A stretch of DNA of 53,041 nt from Deltaproteobacteria bacterium (GTDB lineage Bacteria; Myxococcota_A; UBA9160; SZUA-336). Below the pieces are notes generated by a model. It saw only the letters and a program-made list of their open reading frames with translations, was not told where the DNA came from and ran no database searches. The stretch is from NCBI GenBank assembly GCA_019311115.1, contig JAFDDB010000030.1:1-53041 (forward strand). The letters run 5' to 3'. The translations under genes and the position numbers were made by a program. Below are positions 41,506 through 49,241 of the stretch, one piece after another. Positions within the stretch are counted from its first letter, which is position 1. Every line of letters begins with the position of its first letter.

Positions 41506-41969
41506 CAGATGCCTCCAGCGCTCGCGGCCTGCGCGGGCTCCGGATCGGCCTCGCGCGCAGACGGGTCCGGCGCCTCTTCATCGTTGGACGCTTCGTCGGC
41601 CGAGGCTATTTCCGGTCCGCCCGTCCCACCCGCCCCACCCGCAGTCAGGGCGGCGAGGTCGCCTCCGAGGCCGCGACCAATTTCGGGCGTTCGCTGCGGG
41701 CAGAGCTCGCGGGCGCCCTCGGCCAGGTGCGCGTAGAGCGTCGTGTACTCGCGCGTCAGGTCGCGGAACAGGTCCGAGGTGCGGTCGAAGTGCTTGGTCA
41801 CCGACTCGCGCTCCGAGTGGAGCCGCGAGGCCAGCTGCTCGAGATCGCGCTCTAGCTCGACGACGCGCGCGCGCGCGCCGCGGTCCGGCCGCCGAAGCCA
41901 GGCCCCCGCGCACATTCCAGCCAGGAACATCACCACCGCCGCCGCGATCGGCGCCCACTCTCCACCCAT
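41505..41969 (-). CDS. YhcB/ZapG (DUF1043)-like membrane-anchored coiled-coil protein
   Basis: A 154-residue protein: an N-terminal transmembrane helix (WAPIAAAVVMFLAGMCAGAW, residues 5-24), then a charged coiled coil (VVELERDLEQLASRLHSERE), then VTKHFDRTSDLFRDLTREYT, TLYAHLAEGARELCP, which closely parallels the YhcB pattern SHFARSAELLDTM...YRQLYQHMA. The C-terminal 50 residues are acidic and low complexity. YhcB in E. coli links cell division, peptidoglycan and lipid synthesis. ATG 41969 is chosen for the membrane helix. Immediately upstream of and coupled to htpX. Confidence 0.78.
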   Translation of the reverse strand: MGGEWAPIAAAVVMFLAGMCAGAWLRRPDRGARARVVELERDLEQLASRLHSERESVTKHFDRTSDLFRDLTREYTTLYAHLAEGARELCPQRTPEIGRGLGGDLAALTAGGAGGTGGPEIASADEASNDEEAPDPSAREADPEPAQAASAGGI

Positions 41970-42083
41970 GTCGTCTCCTCGTCCGTGGCTGCGAGTGTAG
42001 CCTGCCCGGCGTGCGCCGCGACGACGCTCCCGCGGCGGCGGGCGGGCGGGGCGGGGACGTCCCCTGCGGTGACGGGACGTGCG

Positions 42084-42716
42084 ATGCTCGGCGCGTTGGC
42101 CGACACCCCGCTGCCGGCGGAGATGTTCCGGCGTCCCGACGAGTCCCCGGACGCGGAGTTCTACGTCGAGCCCAGGCTCGTGACGCACATCGACGACGCG
42201 ACGATCGCCGCGTTGACGGGGTTCTACCGCGAGCGGCTGCCGCCGGACGCCGACCTGCTCGACCTGATGTCGTCGTGGATCTCGCACCTGCCCGCCGAGG
42301 TCCCGTACGGGCGCGTCGAGGGCCTGGGCATGAACGCCCGCGAACTGGGCGCGAATCCGCGGCTGTCGGGCTTCGCCGTCCACGACCTGAACCGCGAGCC
42401 GGATCTTCCCTATCCCGAGGCGTCCTTCGACGCGGTGCTGAACGCCGTGTCGATCCAGTACCTGACCCGGCCGCTCGCCGTGTACCGCTCGGTCGCGCGC
42501 GTGCTGCGGCCGGGCGGCCTCGCGGTCGTCGCCCTGTCGCACCGGCTGTTCCCGACCAAGGCGATCGCGGCCTTCCAGGCGCTCCCGCCGCGCGAGCGCA
42601 TCGGGCTGGTGCGGCTCTACTTCGAGCGGGCCGGCGGCTTCGAGCCCGCCGAGTTCGTCGACCGCTCGCCCGAGGGCGCGGATCCGCTCTGGATCGTGAC
42701 CGCGCGCCGCCTGTGA
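42084..42716 (+). CDS. Class I SAM-dependent methyltransferase-like protein
   Basis: About 210 residues. The sequence carries the family run LLDLMSSWISHLPAEV, YGRVEGLGMNARELGANP, DLNREPDLPYPEASFDAVLN and RVLRPGGLAVVALSHRLFPT. The glycine-rich SAM loop is replaced by LMSSWISHLP, a known variant in this subfamily. The substrate is unknown. ATG 42084 is used, with GGGAC upstream; GTG 42069 is an alternative, and the GC-rich upstream frame is unlikely to be translated. It is divergent from the YhcB-like gene and convergent with the crotonase gene. Confidence 0.75.
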   Translation: MLGALADTPLPAEMFRRPDESPDAEFYVEPRLVTHIDDATIAALTGFYRERLPPDADLLDLMSSWISHLPAEVPYGRVEGLGMNARELGANPRLSGFAVHDLNREPDLPYPEASFDAVLNAVSIQYLTRPLAVYRSVARVLRPGGLAVVALSHRLFPTKAIAAFQALPPRERIGLVRLYFERAGGFEPAEFVDRSPEGADPLWIVTARRL

Positions 42717-42732
42717 GCGACCGGGGAGACTC

Positions 42733-43518
42733 TCAGCCGCCTCCGCCAAGGCGCCGCTTGGCGTAGATGCGCCCGGCCTCGCGAGAGTCGGGATCGGCGC
42801 TGGCGCCGAGCAGCACGTCGCCGTCCGAGAACGAGGTCGCCGCGGCGCTCATCGTGCGCGCGACCGCGTTCACGTGCTCCTTGGTCAGGATCATCGGGAC
42901 GCTGGGCTTCTGCACCAGCTCGTTTACCAGCTCGTCGACCGCCGCGTCGAGGCCGTCGGCCGGAACGACGCGGTTCACGACGCCGGCCGCGTACGCCTCG
43001 GCCGGCGTGAAGCGGCGGCACGTCATGACCAGCTCCTTGGTACGCGCCGGACCGATCTCGCGCACCAGCCGCGGGATCCCGCCCCAGGCGAGCGGAACGC
43101 CCAGGTCCACCTCGGGGATCTGGAAGACGGCGTCTTCCGCCGCGATGCGCAGGTCGCAGGCCAGCATCAGCACGAGCCCGCCGCCGATCGCGTAGCCCTG
43201 CACGCGCGCGACGGTGACCGCGCGCATCGACTCGATGGCGTCGGCCATGCGCAGGCCCACCTGTCCGACCTCGCGGCGCTCGATCCACGAGCGGGGCGCG
43301 GTCTCGCCGCGCTGCTTCAGGTCGGCGCCCACGCTGAACGCCCGTCCCTCGCCGGCGACGACGACGACGCGAACGTCGGTGCGCGCGTCGAACCAGCGCG
43401 CGGCCTCGGCCAGCTCCTGCAGGGCGTGCGGCCCGATCGCGTTCAGGCGCTCGGGGCGGGTCAGGGTCAGGCGCCCTACGGCTCCATCGGCCTCTACGGT
43501 CAACGTGTCGAACTTCAT
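42733..43518 (-). CDS. Enoyl-CoA hydratase/isomerase (crotonase) family protein
   Basis: A 261-residue crotonase-fold protein. Oxyanion-hole segments are GRAFSVGADLK (about 60-70) and GYAIGGGLVLMLACD (about 107-121). The position corresponding to hydratase Glu144 is Val (GGGLVL rather than GGGCEL), while the Glu164 equivalent is retained in FQIPEVDLGVPLAWGG. A classical hydratase uses both, so the reaction may be isomerisation, hydrolysis or another CoA chemistry. ATG 43518 has GGGAG upstream, and a promoter lies about 25 bases before it. It is transcribed alone. Confidence 0.85.
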   Translation of the reverse strand: MKFDTLTVEADGAVGRLTLTRPERLNAIGPHALQELAEAARWFDARTDVRVVVVAGEGRAFSVGADLKQRGETAPRSWIERREVGQVGLRMADAIESMRAVTVARVQGYAIGGGLVLMLACDLRIAAEDAVFQIPEVDLGVPLAWGGIPRLVREIGPARTKELVMTCRRFTPAEAYAAGVVNRVVPADGLDAAVDELVNELVQKPSVPMILTKEHVNAVARTMSAAATSFSDGDVLLGASADPDSREAGRIYAKRRLGGGG

Positions 43519-43545
43519 ATACGGCTCCCGTTTCCCCCGGACGCG

Positions 43546-43574
43546 ATGCTAGGAGAACCACGAGCGGGGGACAA
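43546..43574 (-). promoter_or_regulatory. Promoter for the crotonase gene
   Basis: On the minus strand, TTGTCC (43574-43569), a 17-base spacer, and TAGCAT (43551-43546). The predicted start near 43539 leaves about 20 bases of leader containing GGGAG before the ATG at 43518. Confidence 0.5.
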
Positions 43575-43621
43575 AGGGATACCCTCGAACCGGGCTCGGG
43601 CGAAGCCCGGCGGAGGGCGTC

Positions 43622-44545
43622 ATGCGGATTCTCGACTCCAAGGCCTTCGACCGCGCACGGCGCTTCATGCTCGCTCGCGGGCGTCCGCTCGACCGCGCGC
43701 TCTTCCTCTTCCGCTTCGAGGCGGGTCCAGCCGAGGACGTGCGCCGCGCGCTGTCGGCGTACCGGAACGACGACGGCGGCTTCGGAGACGGGCTCGAGCC
43801 GGACTTCCAGCTGCCCGCGTCGTCACCGATGGCCACGTCGCACGCGTTCCACGCGCTGCGCGAGATCGGCGCCGGCGACGACGACGCGCTGGTCGCGGGA
43901 GCGATCCGCTACCTGCTCGAGCAGGTCGATCCTTCGCGCGAGGGCTGGCGCGACGTGCCGCCCGAGGTCAACGACTTCCCGCACGCACCCTGGTGGAACC
44001 GCGACGCGTCCGGCACGGCCGATCCCAACTTCGAGTGGGGCAACCCCGACGCAGACATCGTCGCCGCGCTGCACGAGCACGCGGCCCTGGTTCCCCCGGA
44101 CCTGCTCGACGACATGACGCGCACCGCGCTCGAGCGGCTCGCCTCGACTCCGGCGCCCTGCCCCCGGTACCTGGCGGTCTGCTACCTGCGGCTCGCCGAC
44201 GCGGCGCCCGCGGCGGTGCGGGCCACCATCGTCAGTCGCCTGCGGGCGGACGCGCGTTCGATCCTCGACCTGGACGCGACCGCGCTCGACGCGGGCGAGA
44301 TGCAGAGCTGGTGGCTCGCCGGGTCACCGGATTCGCCGCTCGCCGACCTGCTGCAGCCGGAGCTGGACGCGAACCTGGACCGCGAGATCGCGCGCCAGCA
44401 CGCCGACGGCTACTGGGAGCCACGCTGGACCTGGGGCGGCGCGTACCCCGAGGGCTGGGCGCGCGCGCGGAGCGAGCTGCTCGGCAGCGAGAGCCTGCGG
44501 ACGCTGCTGGCTCTGCGGGCCTGGGGCAGGATCGAGGGAGCCTGA
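43622..44545 (+). CDS. Alpha/alpha-toroid (prenyltransferase/squalene-cyclase-like) protein of unknown function
   Basis: A 307-residue protein. Repeats of the QW/toroid kind are visible: ALSAYRNDDGGFGDGLEPDF near residue 45, the helical pairs around SHAFHALREIGAGDDDALVA, and RQHADGYWEPRWTWGGAYPE near 260. It lacks the DxDD or DCTAE-type acid motif of known class II cyclases, so catalysis is not predicted. There is no signal peptide. ATG with GGAGGGCG upstream. It is coupled to the winged-helix gene by TGATG. I do not recognise a named family. Confidence 0.7.
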   Translation: MRILDSKAFDRARRFMLARGRPLDRALFLFRFEAGPAEDVRRALSAYRNDDGGFGDGLEPDFQLPASSPMATSHAFHALREIGAGDDDALVAGAIRYLLEQVDPSREGWRDVPPEVNDFPHAPWWNRDASGTADPNFEWGNPDADIVAALHEHAALVPPDLLDDMTRTALERLASTPAPCPRYLAVCYLRLADAAPAAVRATIVSRLRADARSILDLDATALDAGEMQSWWLAGSPDSPLADLLQPELDANLDREIARQHADGYWEPRWTWGGAYPEGWARARSELLGSESLRTLLALRAWGRIEGA

Positions 44546-45621
44546 TGGGCGCCCCGGATCGTGGCTTGCTCGCGTTGCGCTCGCGGCGCCAGGGGTTCGC
44601 GACGCCGCTCCCCCGGGTCTCCGGCTACGAGGAGCTGTTCCGGCGCCTGCAGCCGGTGTCGACCGGACCCTACGCCCGCCCCGGCAGCCCGCCGCACCTG
44701 CCCGGGCGCACGCGCTTCGACGACCGTCGCGCGGCGGACCGGCTGCGCGCCGACCGCACGCTGGTCAAGGGACGCTTCCAGGGCGGGTCGATCGGCTACG
44801 TCCACCGCGCGGACCTGCCGCTCTACGCGAACGCGTTCGCGCGCCCGGTCGCTCGCCCGAGCGCGCCGCAGCGCCGGGTGCTCGACGCGGTCTGCACCGG
44901 CGGACCGCTCACGCCGAGACAGCTCAAGGAAGAGACCGGGCTGCTCAACAAGCAGGTCATGCCGGCACTCCACCGTCTGCAGCAGGCGTTCCTGGTGTAC
45001 GAGGACCAGGTCGACGAGAGCTGGGAACGCGCCTGGTACGAGTTCGCGGTCGAGTGGAGCGAGGTCGGGCTCGACGACAGCCGTCGCGAGGCGGACGCGG
45101 CCACGGTGCTGCACCGCGCACTCCACGCCCTCGTGGTCGCCACGACGGAACAGCTCTCCGACTGGTCGGGCTGGCCCGCGCCACGCGTCGCGAAGCGGCT
45201 CGCGCGGCTCGAGGCCGAGGACGCGATCCGGCTGCGCGACGACGGCCACTGGGTCGGCACCGCCGACGTGGACCCGGCTGACGAGCCGCCCGCCGAAGGC
45301 GTCATCATGCTGCACAAGCAGGACTTCCTGGTGCGCGCTCACGCGAGCGGCCTGCGCGAGCGCTTCGGAGCCGAGGACGTGCTCCAGTACCTGCTGATCG
45401 ACGGGGAGCTCCGCGGCGTGGTGCACGGGCACTGGCGCTTCGCGCCCTACGACGTGGACGATGTGCGCGTGGAGCTGCCGGCCCGCGAGCGCGCCCGGCG
45501 CCGCGACGAGATCCTCGCCGAAGTGCGCGCACAGTACGCGCCGCCGCGACACGAGATCGTGCGCTACTGCGGAAAGACGATCGCCCGACGACGACGACGC
45601 GCCGCCGAAGCCGGCGCCTGA
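44545..45621 (+). CDS. Winged-helix DNA-binding protein, YcaQ/AlkZ-like
   Basis: A 358-residue protein with successive winged-helix segments: LTPRQLKEETGLLNKQVMPA and LHRLQQAFLVYED, then ATTEQLSDWSGWPAPRVAKR. The C-terminal beta-rich region, GELRGVVHGHWRFAPYDVDD, resembles the end of HTH_42 (YcaQ) proteins, some of which are DNA glycosylases for bulky or cross-linked lesions. Assignment to that family is tentative and the catalytic residues cannot be confirmed by eye. It overlaps the toroid gene by one base and ends in an Arg-rich tail. Confidence 0.6.
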   Translation: MGAPDRGLLALRSRRQGFATPLPRVSGYEELFRRLQPVSTGPYARPGSPPHLPGRTRFDDRRAADRLRADRTLVKGRFQGGSIGYVHRADLPLYANAFARPVARPSAPQRRVLDAVCTGGPLTPRQLKEETGLLNKQVMPALHRLQQAFLVYEDQVDESWERAWYEFAVEWSEVGLDDSRREADAATVLHRALHALVVATTEQLSDWSGWPAPRVAKRLARLEAEDAIRLRDDGHWVGTADVDPADEPPAEGVIMLHKQDFLVRAHASGLRERFGAEDVLQYLLIDGELRGVVHGHWRFAPYDVDDVRVELPARERARRRDEILAEVRAQYAPPRHEIVRYCGKTIARRRRRAAEAGA

Positions 45622-45678
45622 GCGCGCCGGGCGTCTCTCCGCTTTACGACGGCCCGAGCCGCGTGATTACATGCGCGC

Positions 45679-47103
45679 ATGGCAACCGGACTTCCCGAGC
45701 TCGACCTGCTGGAGGCGGCGGCGGCGCTGCGGGCGGGCGAGACCTCGCCGACCGAGCTCCTGGCCGCGACCCTGGCGCGGATCGAGCGGCTCGAGCCCCA
45801 GCTCCACGCCTACGTGCGCGTGCTCGCCGACAGCGCGGCGCGGCAGGCCCAGCGCGCCGAGCAGGAGATCGCGCGCGGCGAGGCGCGCGGACCGCTGCAC
45901 GGCGTGCCGATCGCGGTCAAGGACCTGTGCGCCACCAAGGGCGTGCCGACCGCGTCGGGCACGACCGTCATGGCCGACCGCCGTCCCGACCACGACGCGA
46001 CCGTCGTGGAGAAACTCGTCGAGGCCGGCGCCGTGATCGTCGGCAAGACGATGCTCACCGAGGGCGCGACCGGCGAGCACCATCCCGACCTGGTCGCGCC
46101 GGTCAACCCTTGGGGTCCCGATCACTGGCCGGGGGTGTCGTCGAGCGGGTCGGGCGTCGCCGTCGCGGCCAGTCTGTGCTTCGGCGCACTCGGCTCCGAC
46201 ACTGGCGGCTCCATACGTTTCCCATCCGCGGCGTGCGGGGTGACGGGCATCAAGCCGACGTACGGACGCGTGAGCCGCTACGGCGTCTTCCCCCTGGCGG
46301 CTTCGCTCGACCACGTGGGGCCCATCACGCGAAGCGCGGCGGACGCCGCCGCCCTGCTGCAGGTGATCGCGGGGCGTGACCCGAAGGACCCGACGTCGCT
46401 GCGCCACGTCCTGCCCGACCTCGCCCGCGAGCAGACGCGCGGCGTCCGCGGCCTGCGCATCGGCGTCGACGAGGCGTACTGCACCGAGAACTCCGACCCC
46501 GCGGTGAGCGAGGCGGTCCTGGCGGCGTCACGAGTGCTCGCCGACCTGGGCGCCGATCTCGTCGCGGTGCAGGTGCCGCCTTGGCTCGCGCTGGCCCGCG
46601 GCTGGAACACGGTGTGCGGAGTCGAGGCCGCCATGGCGCACGCCGCGACGTTCCCGTCGCGCGCGGACGAGTACGGGCCGCGCCTGCACGCCATGCTCGA
46701 GCGCGGGCTGCGCACGACCGGGGCGGACTACGCAGCCGTACAGGCCGAGAGCGCCGCCTTCCGTGGACGGCTCGGGGAGACGTTCGAGTCCGTCGACCTG
46801 CTGCTCTGCCCCTCGATGCCGATGCCGGCGCCGCCCCTGGCGCTCCTGCGCCAGCCGCGCGGCGAGTCCGTGCCCGCTTCCGAGGCGGACGCGGCCCTGG
46901 CGCCGCTCATGAAGTTCACGGCGCCGTTCGACTTCTCGGGAAGTCCCACGATCTCGCTTCCCTGCGGCTTCAACGACGGCGGCCTCCCGCTGAGCCTACA
47001 GCTCATCGGTCGGCACCTCGACGAGGCCACGCTCTGCCGCGCCGGTCACGCCTACCAGCAGGCGACCGACTGGCACCGGCGACGGCCACCGCTGGTATCC
47101 TGA
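45679..47103 (+). CDS. Amidase signature (AS) family enzyme
   Basis: A 474-residue amidase. The Ser-cisSer-Lys triad is present: Lys81 in GVPIAVKDLC, Ser154 in PGVSSSGSGVAV (the usual PGGSSGGSA is varied) and Ser178 in LGSDTGGSIRFPSAACG. The C-terminal SPTISLPCGFNDGGLPLSLQ and LIGRHLDEATL are typical. It hydrolyses an amide, but the substrate is unknown. It is not called GatA because no gatB or gatC is nearby and the Ser-rich loop differs. ATG 45679 begins the product MATGLPELDLLEAAAALR. Followed by the CMD-like and SDR genes with short gaps. Confidence 0.88.
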   Translation: MATGLPELDLLEAAAALRAGETSPTELLAATLARIERLEPQLHAYVRVLADSAARQAQRAEQEIARGEARGPLHGVPIAVKDLCATKGVPTASGTTVMADRRPDHDATVVEKLVEAGAVIVGKTMLTEGATGEHHPDLVAPVNPWGPDHWPGVSSSGSGVAVAASLCFGALGSDTGGSIRFPSAACGVTGIKPTYGRVSRYGVFPLAASLDHVGPITRSAADAAALLQVIAGRDPKDPTSLRHVLPDLAREQTRGVRGLRIGVDEAYCTENSDPAVSEAVLAASRVLADLGADLVAVQVPPWLALARGWNTVCGVEAAMAHAATFPSRADEYGPRLHAMLERGLRTTGADYAAVQAESAAFRGRLGETFESVDLLLCPSMPMPAPPLALLRQPRGESVPASEADAALAPLMKFTAPFDFSGSPTISLPCGFNDGGLPLSLQLIGRHLDEATLCRAGHAYQQATDWHRRRPPLVS

Positions 47104-47134
47104 ACGCCAACCAGAAACGACGGGAGAGACCCTG

Positions 47135-47707
47135 ATGCGCCTTTCCGAACCCCGCGTGCCGACCCTTCCGCGCGACCCGGAGCAGTGGGACGCGGACACC
47201 CGAGAGGTCCTGGCGCCGCTGACGGCGCGCGGTCCGGGCGCCGGCAGACTGCTCAACATCTTCGCCACGCTGGCCCGACACCCCAAGCTCCTGAAGCGCT
47301 GGCAGGTCTTCGGCAACCACATCCTCAGCAAGTCCACGCTGCCCGAGCGCGAGCGCGAGCTCGTGATCCTGCGCGTGGGATGGCTCTGCCGCGCGGAGTA
47401 CGAGTGGTCGCAGCACGTGGTGATCGGCAAGGCTTCGGGACTGACGGACGAGGAGATCGAGCGCATCACCGTCGGCCCGGAGGCTCCCGGCTGGAGTCTG
47501 CTCGACGCGGCGCTGCTCCGGGCCGCCGACGAGCTTCGCGGAGACGCGTTCATGTCGGACGAGACCTGGGCCGCGCTCTCCAAGGTCTACGACACGCAGC
47601 AGATGATGGACCTCGTATTCACCGTGGGTCAGTACAACCTGGTCTCGATGGCCCTCAACACGCTGGGCGTGCAGCTCGAAGAGGGCGGCGCCCGCTTCCC
47701 CGCATGA
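47135..47707 (+). CDS. Carboxymuconolactone decarboxylase (CMD/AhpD-like) family protein
   Basis: A 190-residue helical protein of the CMD family: NIFATLARHPKLLKRWQVFG, STLPERERELVILRVGWLC, RAEYEWSQHVVIGKASGLTD and DLVFTVGQYNLVSMALNTLG. It has a single cysteine in the core rather than the AhpD CxxC pair, so it is unlikely to be a peroxidase of that type. The catalytic role is unknown. ATG is preceded by GGGAGAG. Its TGA overlaps the start of the SDR gene, so the two are coupled. Confidence 0.88.
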   Translation: MRLSEPRVPTLPRDPEQWDADTREVLAPLTARGPGAGRLLNIFATLARHPKLLKRWQVFGNHILSKSTLPERERELVILRVGWLCRAEYEWSQHVVIGKASGLTDEEIERITVGPEAPGWSLLDAALLRAADELRGDAFMSDETWAALSKVYDTQQMMDLVFTVGQYNLVSMALNTLGVQLEEGGARFPA

Positions 47708-48507
47708 TGACGGGACGACTGGCAGACAAGGCGGCGATCGTCGTCGGGGCGGGACAGACCCCGGGCGAGACGATCGGCAACGGCCGCGCGACGGCGCTGC
47801 TCTTCGCGCGCGAAGGGGCGCGCGTCATGCTCGTCGACCGCCGCCTCGACTCCGCGCAGGAGACGGCGGAGATGATCAAGGCCGAGGGCGGGGAGAGCTT
47901 CGCGTTCGAGGCCGACGTGACGCGCGAGGACGACTGCCGCGCGCTTTCCGCGGCCTGCGTCGAGCAGTACGGGCGTATCGACGTGCTGCAGAACAACGTG
48001 GGCATCGGAGGGGGCGACGCCGGGCCCACGCGCCTGACCGAAGAGACCTGGGACCGGATCATGGACACGAACCTGAAGAGCGTGTTCCTGACCTGCAAGC
48101 ACGTCCTGCCGGTGATGCGGGAGCAGCAGGGCGGGTGCATCACGAACATCTCGTCCGTGGCCGCCGTGTGCTCGGTCGGCATCGTGGCGTACAAGACGTC
48201 GAAGGCGGGCGTCAACGCGTACACGCACGCGCTCGCCACGGGCAACGCGCGCTACGGAATCCGGGTCAACTGCATCATGCCGGGCCTGATGAACACGCCG
48301 ATGGCGATCGAGGGCATTTCGCAGGCGCGCGGCATCGACCGCGAAGAGCTGATCCGCCAGCGCGACGCGCAGGTACCGCTCAGAGGCAAGATGGGCTCCG
48401 GCTGGGACGTCGCCTACGCGTCGCTTTTCCTGGCGTCGGACGAGGCCGGGTTCATCACCGGCGCGATCCTGCCCGTCGACGGCGGTCAGGCGGCGCGCAT
48501 CGGCTGA
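47704..48507 (+). CDS. Short-chain dehydrogenase/reductase
   Basis: A 267-residue SDR. The cofactor-binding start is AAIVVGAGQTPGETIGNGRA, an extended variant of TGxxxGxG, then VMLVDRRLDS (an Asp favouring NAD), the NNVG motif (LQNNVGIGGGDAG), the Ser in TNISSVAAVCSVG and the YKTSKAG Tyr-Lys pair. It ends GAILPVDGGQAARIG. The substrate is unknown; the linkage with an amidase and CMD-like gene suggests catabolism of a small organic compound. The start overlaps the CMD stop (ATGATGA). Confidence 0.9.
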   Translation: MMTGRLADKAAIVVGAGQTPGETIGNGRATALLFAREGARVMLVDRRLDSAQETAEMIKAEGGESFAFEADVTREDDCRALSAACVEQYGRIDVLQNNVGIGGGDAGPTRLTEETWDRIMDTNLKSVFLTCKHVLPVMREQQGGCITNISSVAAVCSVGIVAYKTSKAGVNAYTHALATGNARYGIRVNCIMPGLMNTPMAIEGISQARGIDREELIRQRDAQVPLRGKMGSGWDVAYASLFLASDEAGFITGAILPVDGGQAARIG

Positions 48508-48521
48508 CGCCTCGGCGTCGC

Positions 48522-49124
48522 CTAGTCGCGCCCGTCGTGCCTGTCGTGCCCGTCGCGCGCGCCGTCCTGGCCGCGCAGGTCGCGGATCCGCTGGTGCGCT
48601 TCGCGGAGGATGGCGCGCACCTGGTCGGCACACTCCGGATCGCGTGAGCGCGACACCGTGCGGATCGCGCTGCGCATCAGGCGGAAGGCGGGGCGCAGCA
48701 CCTCGGCGGCATCCGGCTCGAGCGCGTCACCCCAGCCGCCCCACTCGTCGTCCTCGGCGCGGTTCCAGATCTCGCGCACCGCGTCGGCCTCGGCGGCCAG
48801 CTTCTCGCGGCCCGCGGCCGTCAGCTCGTAGTCGCGGCGCCCACCCTCGGCGGACTGCGACGTGACGAGCCCCTCGTCCTGCAACTGCTGGAGCGTCGGA
48901 TAGACGGTCCCGGCACTGGCCCGGTAGAGCCCGTGCGAACGCGCCTCGAGCTGCTTCATCAGCTCGTAGCCGTGCCTCGGGCGCTCCTCGAGCAGCGACA
49001 GGAGTGCCAGCGGAACCTCGCCCGGCTCGAAGAAGCGGCCTTCCCACGTCCAGGGTCCGAAGCGGCGGCCGTGGCGGCGCATCCTCTGCCGCCGGCGGCT
49101 GCGGTGGTGGTGGTAGCGGTGCAT
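48522..49124 (-). CDS. PadR-family transcriptional regulator
   Basis: About 200 residues. ATG 49124 is chosen because GGAGG lies nine bases upstream; it begins with a His/Arg-rich tail (MHRYHHHRSRRRQRMRRHGR) ahead of the winged helix. PadR hallmarks are VPLALLSLLEERPRHGYELM, KQLEARSHGLYRASAGTVYP, TLQQLQDEGLV and GRRDYELTAAGREKL. The C-terminal helix region mediates dimerisation. The ligand is unknown. The upstream region 49125-49240 contains a promoter whose -10 box sits inside a perfect palindrome, which suggests autorepression. It is convergent with the amidase/CMD/SDR block, so control of that block is not implied by position. Confidence 0.88.
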   Translation of the reverse strand: MHRYHHHRSRRRQRMRRHGRRFGPWTWEGRFFEPGEVPLALLSLLEERPRHGYELMKQLEARSHGLYRASAGTVYPTLQQLQDEGLVTSQSAEGGRRDYELTAAGREKLAAEADAVREIWNRAEDDEWGGWGDALEPDAAEVLRPAFRLMRSAIRTVSRSRDPECADQVRAILREAHQRIRDLRGQDGARDGHDRHDGRD

Positions 49125-49167
49125 CTCTCGCCTCCGTTCGTCGGCATGGCTATATCGCATATGGCAT

Positions 49168-49199
49168 CGATATATATATCGGTCGATACATCGAGTCAA
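49168..49199 (-). promoter_or_regulatory. padR promoter with palindromic operator
   Basis: On the minus strand, TTGACT (49199-49194), a 17-base spacer, and TATATA (49176-49171). The -10 lies inside the perfect 14-bp palindrome CGATATATATATCG (49168-49181). Related half-sites ATATCG (49152-49157) and CGATAC (49184-49189) flank it. The region is strikingly AT-rich. An autoregulatory PadR operator is the simplest reading. Confidence 0.6.
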
Positions 49200-49241
49200 G
49201 CCCATACCCGACGAGACGGCGCGTCGAGCCGGGGACGAGGC

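Noticed and set aside
41505-42749. A 414-residue protein extending the YhcB-like frame upstream through the methyltransferase
   Set aside because: The extension is antisense to the methyltransferase, and the YhcB-like membrane helix starts cleanly at ATG 41969.
45679-47103. Calling the amidase GatA, to go with gltX and tRNA-Gln
   Set aside because: No gatB or gatC is present, the Ser-rich loop is atypical and it lies 15 kb from gltX. A generic amidase is the safer call.
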